Below are positions 40,846 to 49,137 of a DNA stretch of 64,000 nt, piece after piece. The notes beneath the pieces are model-generated. The model was not told where the DNA came from, made no database searches, and was given only the letters and a program-made list of their open reading frames with translations. Where the stretch lies: contig BLSF01000092.1 in NCBI GenBank assembly GCA_012862575.1, forward strand, positions 54,189-118,188, read 5' to 3'. This stretch comes from Parietichytrium sp. I65-24A (Eukaryota > Sar > Bigyra > Thraustochytrida > Thraustochytriidae). The first letter of the stretch is position 1. Each line of letters opens with the position of its first letter. Both the position numbers and the translations under genes were made by a program.

Positions 40846-42924
40846 ATGTTCAGGAAACTCCGGCGCGCGGCCAAGTCCTCCGGCACGCCGGAAGTCCACA
40901 CGGTTCGCACGAAGGCGCTGTTTGCGAGTTCGTCAGAGCCGGAGTTGCTGGGTGGCCGCAAAAACTCTTCGCCTTTTCGAGCGTCGAAACGAAGGCTGCC
41001 GTCGGCTCTGGGCGAGCCATCCGAGACGGAAGAATCGGCGGCAGAGAAGAAGGGATTGGCTGTAAAAGGCAAACTGCCTTCATTTTTTGACGGCTCCAAA
41101 AAGAATGAGTCTGATTCAGAAGATGTAGCCAGCTTTGATCAAGAAGTCGTGCATTCTCACGTCGAAGAAGTCGGAGAAGAAGCGGACGATGGGGGGAACG
41201 AGCAGCAACGAATCAAGGCATGTGTAGTAGGCGCAAATGACTTTTTGGAAGTGTTTCGGAAAGAGGTGGAGCAAGTCGGGGACAATGCTGTGACTAAAGA
41301 AGTTCTTGGTCTCACGCTCCCATCTGTTGCTCAAGCCGTCGAAGCAAGTTTACAAGTCCAGAAGTGTACAAATATTGTATTCCATCCAAACTCGAAAGCT
41401 CTGAGTTTTGTCGACTCGCTCGCCGAGTGGTGCGAGTCGCGCGTAGCAGATGCTCCCGGCCTTCAGTTCCTTTTTCTTAGGGCTGAAGTGGACACTTGCA
41501 CTATGTCTGAAGAGGCAGCTAGAGACTGGATTCGCGGCGCTCTGAAGTTGTCCCTGGAGTGCGCGGACACATTAGTGGTTGCAGATTTCTCTTCAGATGG
41601 GGTGTTTTCATACTCGTGGGCAGTGATGGAAATCTGTGCGCTTGTCGAAGCTGGGAAAGAGTTCGAAATATGCTTTGAGCGCAAAGTCAGGTCAAATGTA
41701 CTGACTCAACTACTGAATGAGAAGTGCGTAATTCCCCATTTCTGCGACTCTTTCCATCTTTCCAAGTGCTCGGCCAAAGGTAGTCCTGCCCTGCACAACG
41801 CGGTGGTGAGTGAGCTTTGTAGCGAGTCATCAGGAAGCTCTAGTACATCCGAAAGTCCGGAACGCGTGGACGACATTTCAGAGAAAGTTGGGAACCAGCT
41901 TCGCAAGTATTCTTCACGCTGGCTTGCCGAAGTTTGTGAGCGTTTTGCAGAATACGAAGACAATAGCTATACTGATGTTGAGATTGCCGCGATTTACAAC
42001 CATGCCGCTGGGGCACTGATGGCGATGGGGTTTCCAGAATCCGCTGAGCCTTTATACTTGAAGGGTGTGGAGCTGGAGAAGAGCCTGCAACTAAAGCGGA
42101 GAAGAATCGCTCGCTCTTTGCAAGATCTAGCGAACTGCTACGAGGGACAAGGAAAGTTTGCGGAAGCTTTAGAAAGCGCCAGCGAGGCGCTCTCTCTGTT
42201 GAAAGACAAGTTTGGCCCCACAGACGCACACGTATTTGAAGCACTTCAAATGACGTCCCACATTCACAGTGAAATGACTGAACTTCGCATGGCGCTGGCA
42301 GATCTTCGTGAAGCGTTGGAGATTGGCAAGACTTTGTTTGGACCCAGGAGCCTTAAGGTCGCCCATGTGGAGCACAACGCGGCTGTTTTGTCAATTGGCC
42401 TGGATGATTTGGACACAGCGCTCCAACTCAGCCAAAGCGCTCTCCAAACGAGAGAACGTAAGCTGAGCTCGGAAAGCCCAAGGTTGGCAATCTCGCATTT
42501 TTGCACCGGGGAGATTTTTCGCCTCCAAGGTGAAAAGATCGCCAGCATCGAGCACTTCCACAAAGCTCTCCGTATATTCTGGACTTCTACCAACACCCCC
42601 ACACACCTATTTGACCTGCTTTGTAGCGAAGGAGATTCGTGGCGTGGTTTGTTGGAGCAGTATCAAATCTGTGATAGCCCAGTTCGGCTTTGCATTCAAG
42701 CGCTCCGGGTGTGCGAGAAGTTAGGGTGCCTCTATCGTAGCGACGGGTCGATGGAGCGTGCCCTGGTAACACTCTCCTTTGCTCTCGCGGTGTGCAAGGA
42801 ACAGAAAGTTTGTTTGACCGAGCTCTTCCCACACCTGCTGGAAACGATCCATGAAATTCTAGGCGAGGTTGGGGTGAAACGTACGTTTTCTAGCTCGAGC
42901 GCTGAATTTCAGAGCCCGACGTGA
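40846..42924 (+). CDS. TIR-like plus kinesin-light-chain-type TPR protein
   Basis: 692 aa from ATG 40846; the frame opens 16 codons earlier only with TTG. The N-terminal 120 residues are Ser/Glu-rich and disordered. Residues about 123-325 form an alpha/beta domain with KACVVGAND..., TLVVADFSSDGVFSYSW and WAVMEICALVEAGKEFEICF. This resembles the TIR-like domain found before TPRs in many algal and stramenopile proteins, where the W-C-x-x-E-x-x... pattern is conserved; here Trp-Ala-Val-Met-Glu replaces it. From about 375 to 600, 42-residue tetratricopeptide units like those of kinesin light chain appear (EALESASEALSLLKDKFGPTDAHV). No NTPase domain separates the two parts. It is probably a signalling scaffold; the TIR-like reading is tentative, the TPRs firm. 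Confidence 0.78.
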   Translation: MFRKLRRAAKSSGTPEVHTVRTKALFASSSEPELLGGRKNSSPFRASKRRLPSALGEPSETEESAAEKKGLAVKGKLPSFFDGSKKNESDSEDVASFDQEVVHSHVEEVGEEADDGGNEQQRIKACVVGANDFLEVFRKEVEQVGDNAVTKEVLGLTLPSVAQAVEASLQVQKCTNIVFHPNSKALSFVDSLAEWCESRVADAPGLQFLFLRAEVDTCTMSEEAARDWIRGALKLSLECADTLVVADFSSDGVFSYSWAVMEICALVEAGKEFEICFERKVRSNVLTQLLNEKCVIPHFCDSFHLSKCSAKGSPALHNAVVSELCSESSGSSSTSESPERVDDISEKVGNQLRKYSSRWLAEVCERFAEYEDNSYTDVEIAAIYNHAAGALMAMGFPESAEPLYLKGVELEKSLQLKRRRIARSLQDLANCYEGQGKFAEALESASEALSLLKDKFGPTDAHVFEALQMTSHIHSEMTELRMALADLREALEIGKTLFGPRSLKVAHVEHNAAVLSIGLDDLDTALQLSQSALQTRERKLSSESPRLAISHFCTGEIFRLQGEKIASIEHFHKALRIFWTSTNTPTHLFDLLCSEGDSWRGLLEQYQICDSPVRLCIQALRVCEKLGCLYRSDGSMERALVTLSFALAVCKEQKVCLTELFPHLLETIHEILGEVGVKRTFSSSSAEFQSPT

Positions 42925-43191
42925 CAAAGCTTTGTTTTTCTGGCTCATCGGAAGCCCATAAGGCTTCGCATAAGGCTGCGAGAATTTTGATATTTGCACT
43001 CTGTAAATTTATGAAAAGTATTTTTTTTGCGAATGAATTAAACCAAACGCTTGTCTTCTTTTTGGCGCGATCATCCGGCACTGCACTCTTCATAAAGAAT
43101 GCGCTTCAAGATAAGGCTCAACTGAAAGCAACATGAGGTCAACGAAATAATTATTCTGCTGTTATTCACAAAGCGTGCAACAAAGCACACG

Positions 43192-44170
43192 CTATTGCAC
43201 TGTACTGAGGCGCATAGACATTGACGCATTATCGTCATCTATTCTTTGCTTTAGCTGTTGACGCTGACTTTCCACTTGAGCGTCGAGACTCATAATTTTG
43301 CTAATTACGTCTTGGTTTTTCTCGCTTACTCGCTGCAGAGACTTGTAGACCGCGGACGCTGAATTCTCAAATGATTTGTACTCCCGCTCCCGCTCTTCCA
43401 TCACTTGCTCGAGCCAGTGGTCATGAGCAGCAAACATTTTGTTCAGATCGACATGGGCGGCAGGCAGACTCAGCTGATTCATCCGCGTCTCGCCAAAACT
43501 CTGCTGCTGCGACGGGTGGGCGAACGAATTTGCTGGCGCCAGAGGCAGATCTGCGGATTGCGCGTCGTTGTAGTCCCTAAAAGAGCCTCCATCGGCTTCG
43601 CTATTTGCATCATTCGCTCCCAAGGTCTCGAGCAAGTGCTGCGGGAGTCTTGGGTCCGACAACCTCCGGATCGGGGCCATTCGCGACGCTCTTGTCGGCG
43701 ACTTTTCCCGCGTTGAGGAAGCTTGGCTCGAATTGGAATCAAAGTTTCTCCTGTACCCGCTGCCTCGAGGACTGCTCCTCTCGGACCCGGTCATGCTCCC
43801 CGCAGTGTACGGTCTAGCCGACCCTTTAAGGGACGGCACTGGCGACGTGGCATGCGACTTTGGCACGTCGCTCGCGTCCACCTTGACGATATAATCTGCA
43901 CGGACCAAGTCAGCTTCAGCACCAACTACAAACGACATGGGAAAGCACAACGACACCACAACCACCGTGCGCAAACTTACTCGCGGGGACATAGCCCTTG
44001 GAAAATGGCGGCGACAGCGTCTCCACCAACGTCCATCCGTCCTTGCTGCCTTCGTCCTCCTCCGCCGCGCTCCCTGCCGCTGCGGCAAAGCGCAAGACGT
44101 CGCCTTTCTTCACGCTCAGCTCGCCCTCCTCCTCCGCGCGGAAGTTGTACTTGACGCGGTACAGCCTCAT
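43192..44170 (-). CDS. N-terminal SH3 domain protein with C-terminal coiled coil (2 exons)
   Basis: Exon 1 44170-43981 and exon 2 43895-43192 give 297 aa; the 85-bp intron has donor GTAAGT and acceptor GTGCAG and lies inside the SH3 domain. The joined sequence reads YRVKYNFRAEEEGELSVKKG, then DGWTLVETLSPPFSKGYVPA/NYIVKVD, a complete SH3 fold with ALYDY-, DGW- and G-x-VP-x-NY-type motifs. The n-Src-side loop contains an Ala/Glu-rich insert. A Ser/Arg-rich disordered middle follows. The C-terminal 90 residues form a coiled coil (QVMEEREREYKSFENS through RQQLKQRID). Such proteins act as adaptors for actin or membrane dynamics. I do not recognise an orthologue. Each exon alone looks unremarkable, so the splice is the key evidence. 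Confidence 0.85.
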
Positions 44171-44792
44171 CCCGTGCACCTTCTCTCGGAGACAGCGCCC
44201 ACTTGCCCAACTGCCTAATTCACTGATTCACTAATTGCCTACTTGACTGATTAACTGATTCACTAATTGCCCGCTTCCTCGCCCTCTTGCTCTCCAACTC
44301 GCGGTCCTCGCAGTCCTTCGTCTGCCACCTTCCTTCCTTCCTTCCCACTCACACATGCTCTCATTCATCATCCTATATCATCCTCATTCAAGCGCAACTT
44401 ACGGTTAGGCGAAACACGGCACCAGTACTAGTCCTCACTGCCACGGCCATGTCACATGCATGCAGTAATATGCAATGGTACTCAGTACTCACTGTCAGTA
44501 GCCCACATCGTTCAATCAACTGACTGACATGTGAGAACAATGCGTTCACGTGTTCATGACTTGGTGACTTGTGACTCGCGGCGGAGATAAACGGGGGACT
44601 CGTGCAGGCGCTGCCGAAGAGCCGAAGAGCGAGCAGGTTGGGGATGGGCGGCGAGTGTTTTTGACCTTGCGACTGACAGGCCAGGCTTGCAGAGGTGTGC
44701 TGGGAGAGAGAGAGAGTGGGGGGACTCAGCTTGATTTGCTGTTGTGGTTGCGACTGGCGACTGCCCCTGTGCTTATCCTAGGAGCCGCGCGG
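44171..44792. other. Divergent promoter region
   Basis: Between the SH3 protein and sphingolipid synthase starts. It contains two copies of CTGATTCACTAATTGCC (44223-44272) and a GA run at 44703-44716 about 80 bp upstream of the ATG on the sense strand. No gene is seen. Confidence 0.5.
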
Positions 44793-45992
44793 ATGGCAGC
44801 ACAGGAACAGCAATCTTCGCTGGGACAGCAAAGAGACCTGAGCTTTGATTCTTTGAACGAAGCGGAGTTATGGGGCATTGACGGAGGGCAAAGGCCACAG
44901 AGGATTCGCGCGTCTAGGTTGCGCTGGGCTGCAATTTATGCCGTCTCCAGCATGTACCTGGGGTGCTACTTTGTAATCCTTGCCCATCGACGAGGACTCG
45001 ATGCATTCGGAGAAGCCACAAAGGGTCCCAGCCAGCCGCAACAAGATGAAGACCCTGTCGGCGACCCGACATACAATATAAGTAGCACAGGTCAAGATGT
45101 CGGGTCCAAGTGTGTCTTCTCATTGCCAGATCTGGGCTTCGACCTCATTCCTGCTAGCTCACTGCCAGAGTTGGCGGAGTTTTGGGTCTTCTTTGGCGTA
45201 TTGGTAACCATCGCGCGGTTTATTTTTAGTCCCATGGGAAGAACGATCACCCGACGTTGGCTTTTCTGCGCGGGAAGTCTTTCTCTAATCCGCGGCCTCT
45301 CAAGGCTTTGCACTGTTCGCCCAGTTCCGGAAAACAGCTGCGAGTTTGAAGATGACCGGTCGATGAGTGCAGCGTGGGTTGCTGCGTTGGTCTTTCTTCG
45401 ACAGGCGCCCACCTGCGCCGATGTGCTCTTCTCGTTGCATGTGGTGAATTTGTCTTTGTGTGCCTTGGTTTGGTTCTACTATCTGCACGTTGTGAAGGAG
45501 ATGAAAGACATGCAAAGGGCGGTGAAACAAGTCGTTGTTCTGTACCTCCTTTCAGGCTACTACCTCATCTTGGCAACTCGAACTCATTACACGGCGGACA
45601 TATTTTTGTGGTGGGTATTAACATTTTTTACTTGGACCTGGTATCACCAATGGATTCTGCTGGTCCGCTTAGACTATTTACATTTGATCGGTGGTGACAG
45701 GCTCGCGCCTTACAATGTATTCTCCAAGGCCACCCTCTGGTTTGAAGAAGAAGCAGAAGATCTAGACTTGAAAGAGTTCTCCGTCCTGGACGAGGCGCGC
45801 GAGGACTCGGTTCACCGCAAACAAAGTGTGCAATCCTTTGAGGAGGATCCCGAATACGACGCCGCATTTGCTGACGCGTCTGATGTACAGATTGCGTTTC
45901 ACACATCTGTGCCGTTTATCTCAAACCCTACCAGAGCCCCCACCCCTTCTGCCCCACTGAGGTATGAGTCGTTCACAAGGCTAACTGGCTGA
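44793..45992 (+). CDS. Sphingomyelin/inositol-phosphoceramide synthase-like enzyme
   Basis: 399 aa from ATG 44793; the frame extends upstream 74 codons only with a GTG start. About six membrane helices. It should transfer a phospho-head-group from a phospholipid to ceramide in the Golgi or plasma membrane. Family motifs in order: TRRWLFCAGSLSLIRGLSR (D2 region, 153-171), CADVLFSLHVV (D3, 208-218) and THYTADIFLWW (D4, 264-274). The catalytic residues His216, His265 and Asp269 are all kept. The D3 motif normally reads C-G-D-x3-S-G-H-T; here Gly is replaced by Ala and Leu, and Thr by Val. The acidic C-terminal tail is cytosolic. Head-group specificity (choline, ethanolamine or inositol) is undetermined. 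Confidence 0.83.
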   Translation: MAAQEQQSSLGQQRDLSFDSLNEAELWGIDGGQRPQRIRASRLRWAAIYAVSSMYLGCYFVILAHRRGLDAFGEATKGPSQPQQDEDPVGDPTYNISSTGQDVGSKCVFSLPDLGFDLIPASSLPELAEFWVFFGVLVTIARFIFSPMGRTITRRWLFCAGSLSLIRGLSRLCTVRPVPENSCEFEDDRSMSAAWVAALVFLRQAPTCADVLFSLHVVNLSLCALVWFYYLHVVKEMKDMQRAVKQVVVLYLLSGYYLILATRTHYTADIFLWWVLTFFTWTWYHQWILLVRLDYLHLIGGDRLAPYNVFSKATLWFEEEAEDLDLKEFSVLDEAREDSVHRKQSVQSFEEDPEYDAAFADASDVQIAFHTSVPFISNPTRAPTPSAPLRYESFTRLTG

Positions 45993-46029
45993 GGAGGCTT
46001 TTCCGAACAGCTTGTTGAGTTTTGGCGAC

Positions 46030-47070
46030 TCATTCCTCTGCGCCCTTGGAGTGCGACTCGTTCGCGGCAATGTCGAGAATAAGCTTTCCTCTTGTGTGCT
46101 TGGTGCCCAACTTGGTAAGCAGCGCCCGAACTCCTTTGCTGTTGAACTTGAATGGCGAGTCTGGGTCCAGGACGGGCTTCAAATAACCTTGCTGTACCAT
46201 CTTGGAGATGTACGCTAGGTGGCGGTTGTTAGAGAGGTCTATCTGACTCACAAACTTGAATTTGCCTCGAGATCGTAGCTCGCGGAGCGGAAGCCCAAAT
46301 TTGTACCCAAAATACTCCACGGGGCCATCCGGGGAGTCTGGAACCAGTGAGACAAATCGGCCTTTCTCAGGGTGGAGAACTTTCATGCAATGCGCCCAGG
46401 CGCTGTAGCCCACGCCAAAGTCTAATATTAATTCGATGTTCTGGCCTTTAAGCTGCTCGTGCCACTGGCACTTGGTGTAGTCCAATACGTTTTCCGGAGG
46501 GATGCCGAGCCCACAAAGCATTTCGACGTGCCTTGATGCGGTTGCAAAAACCTTTGCTTTCTTGTAAAGCGCCATTTGAACAGCCAAGCTCCCGACCCCT
46601 CCGCTCCCGTTCAGGATGAGAATCTTCTCGCCCTCCTTCAACTTGCCATGCAGATACAGGCACTGAAATGCGAGCACGCCACTGTAAGGGAAAGCTGCTG
46701 CATGCAAGTGGCTCACGCGCTTTGGTTTGCGCCCCCACTGCGCTTCTGGTGCCTTGACATACTCGGCCATAGCGCCAGACGCTACGATGCCGATTACCTC
46801 ATCTCCAGGCCGAAGCTTTCTGCACCGGTCGCCCACTGCTTCCACAACTCCGCTTACGTCCCCTCCCAGCACCACGGGGAAACGACTCACGGGTTCGACG
46901 CTTTTGTAGTCCCCGACTACTGTCTTGAGATCCCGCTGCGTAAGAGAAGCAGCTTTGACACGCACCAGCACTTGATCACTATCCACGTCGATGTAAGCCC
47001 TCGCAAACGAGTCGGCGAGGTCCACCACGTCGTCCGGAGCGCCGTATCTGTCATACACCACGGCCTGCAT
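46030..47070 (-). CDS. MDR-superfamily NADPH oxidoreductase (quinone-reductase-like)
   Basis: 346 aa from ATG 47070, no intron. Zinc-independent medium-chain dehydrogenase/reductase. The N-terminal GroES-like half has VLVRVKAASLTQRDLK and PVVLGGDVSGVVEAVG; the zinc ligands of alcohol dehydrogenases are absent. The Rossmann part carries LILNGSGGVGSLAVQMA (151-167) with the GxGxxG-type nucleotide loop. C-terminal RGKLILDI is typical. Reticulon-4-interacting-protein-1-like and zeta-crystallin-like quinone reductases are the nearest types I can suggest. No signal or membrane helix. It is convergent with the sphingolipid synthase, with only 37 bp between stop codons. Confidence 0.88.
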   Translation of the reverse strand: MQAVVYDRYGAPDDVVDLADSFARAYIDVDSDQVLVRVKAASLTQRDLKTVVGDYKSVEPVSRFPVVLGGDVSGVVEAVGDRCRKLRPGDEVIGIVASGAMAEYVKAPEAQWGRKPKRVSHLHAAAFPYSGVLAFQCLYLHGKLKEGEKILILNGSGGVGSLAVQMALYKKAKVFATASRHVEMLCGLGIPPENVLDYTKCQWHEQLKGQNIELILDFGVGYSAWAHCMKVLHPEKGRFVSLVPDSPDGPVEYFGYKFGLPLRELRSRGKFKFVSQIDLSNNRHLAYISKMVQQGYLKPVLDPDSPFKFNSKGVRALLTKLGTKHTRGKLILDIAANESHSKGAEE

Positions 47071-47766
47071 CTCTCCCTCTACTTGTTCCTCTCAACAACT
47101 ACCTCTGTGTCCTTCTGGCCCAGACACTTGGCTGTCTCCCTGGCCTTCTCCCGCGCACGCTCCCTCTGCTCTACGTGCCTGCTATTACCGGCCCAAAAAG
47201 TGCCCGGGGGATCAGCTCAGCACAGTTGGAACGGTCTATCTTTGCTGGCGAGGCTCTCTTCTCTTCTCATGAGGCGCGAGGACTCCTCGTCTCCCCCTTC
47301 CTTCCTTCCTTACTTCCTTCCCTCCACTGACTGTGAGTGTTTGTTTGTGCGTGAACATTTGGCCAACTAGTACTGAGCACCGAAAACGTGTACTAGTACT
47401 GACATGTGAGTATGAAGATGTATGAAGCCACCATCGCACACACGTGGTTGGTTCTATTGGAGCTCTGGCAAGTATTACGAGTATTACATTAACATGCTTT
47501 GATCAGGATATGCATCGTTGAAGGATGGTGGCGTGCTTGTGAGCGGGTTGAGAAGACATCACGATGATGGTCGATCGACGTTGACTGCGGTGCGGACATC
47601 TGCGGACGGAAGGAACACGAGAAGGATTCGTCGTTTCTGCGCGATTTTGATTTTTTTGTTTTTTGTGTGTGTGTGTGAGTGCTGTGCTTCTGCTCGTAAA
47701 CAACTGCTCTTCACCATTTCATCTCCCTGTCAGCGGAGCAGCAGTGAGCTTACCATGTGCAGGATA

Positions 47767-47809
47767 TATAGACTATAGACTATAGACTATAGACATCTAT
47801 AGACTATAG
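47767..47809. repeat. Tandem TATAGAC tract
   Basis: Four to five 9-bp TATAGACTA-type units with one interruption (ACATC). Confidence 0.8.
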
Positions 47810-48717
47810 CAGCTCACTCGTGTGTGCACTGACTTTGAAACATCCCAATTATTACGACCGAGTCTTATCAAATTGCTCTATGTAAATGAGACTTACCTAC
47901 CAAAGAAGTAGCATACAACTGTGATAATGTTTACTATGTACACATGCGTACAGTCGATTTAGGTTCGGTATAGGATCTCCAATCCACTAGCCGCACATAG
48001 GGAACGCTACCAGCTATTTATTTAAGTCTAAGTGGTTACTAATCCACAATCTGGTGCGGCTTTTTCGAACTTGAACTTTGCTGAGCACTAGTAAGTACTT
48101 GTGTTACCGCTATTTATAGCTAGCTAGAGAGTGGCATAGTTTCGTATAATGGGGAGCAAGCATAGCACAGCTGGTTACGGATTGGGGGGCAGAATTGCCT
48201 ACCACAAGGATGTCATTCTACTCTTGTCTTATGCGGCACTGTAGAGCCAGGTGCACGAGGCGACATCCTATAAAGCATCTATGTATAAACAATAATAATT
48301 GAAGCAGTAGAAGAGGATTAAAGTATCAGATAGCCGCGCCAACTCACGAACGAAAAAAGTGTGACTAGTGTTCTTGTGAGTTCCGCTATGGGCTCCAATA
48401 CCTGGGCCATACGAGTCCACCTCACCACCACAAACACTAGCAAACCTACCGCCTCTCGCGTGGGAGTCCTACCCAGGTAGCTAATAGCTCGCCGGCATCC
48501 GTCTACACGTGACCACTACTGTCTCGCTAGGTACCCTTAAAAGTCAGTGCAGTACGGCAGGAAGTCAGAGAAACGCGGCCAAGCGAGGCTAGTGGGTCTG
48601 GCTAGAGCGGGAGATAGTGGTAGCGCAATCGCTAGGCCATATAGTGAGAGTGGTGAGCATCGTAATGCGAGGAAAATGCTAAAGGAGTGAAAGGAGGAAA
48701 GAGAAAGGGCAGAGAGT

Positions 48718-48721
<4 letters not shown>

Positions 48722-48752
<31 letters not shown>
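48722..48752. repeat. (GA)n microsatellite
   Basis: About 15 GA units on the sense strand of the Sec7-PH gene, roughly 390 bp upstream of its ATG. Confidence 0.9.
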
Positions 48753-48755
<3 letters not shown>

Positions 48756-48832
48756 AGCGCACAAGTATAGCTCAAGTGCGGTCTCTTTCTTCTGCGCGCC
48801 ATCCCAACCATCCCACTCTCTTCACGCACTTT

Positions 48833-48868
48833 CAGTCAGTCAGTCAGTCAGTCAGTCTGTCTGTCTGT
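48833..48868. repeat. (CAGT)n followed by (CTGT)n microsatellite
   Basis: About six CAGT units, then three CTGT units, a compound tetranucleotide repeat. Confidence 0.85.
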
Positions 48869-49137
48869 GAGTTGACGCTCTCCCAGCGAGGACGCGAGGA
48901 CAGAGGACAGAGGACGCGAGACAGAGGAGACAGAGGAGACGGAGGAGAGAGTCTTTGGGCAAAGGAAACAAGACTGGCGGTTTCCATCTAAATTCTGGTC
49001 TCTCAGAGCCAGTCCCTTCACTTTCCTTATCCTCCCTTCCCTTTTGCGCGACCTGTGTAGAGGGAGCTGGGCGACGGCGGGAGAAGGGAGAACCAGCAGA
49101 ACCAGCAGAAGAGGAACAGGGGAACAGAGGAACAGAC

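Larger units (their letters stand above)
47071..49137. other. Intergenic region rich in simple repeats
   Basis: 2.07 kb, no convincing gene. Besides the three repeat tracts listed separately it holds CTTCCTTCCTTCC near 47296-47320 and a GAGGACAGAGGAC-type purine tract near 48894-48950. The right part is the promoter/5' leader of the Sec7-PH gene. Confidence 0.5.
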
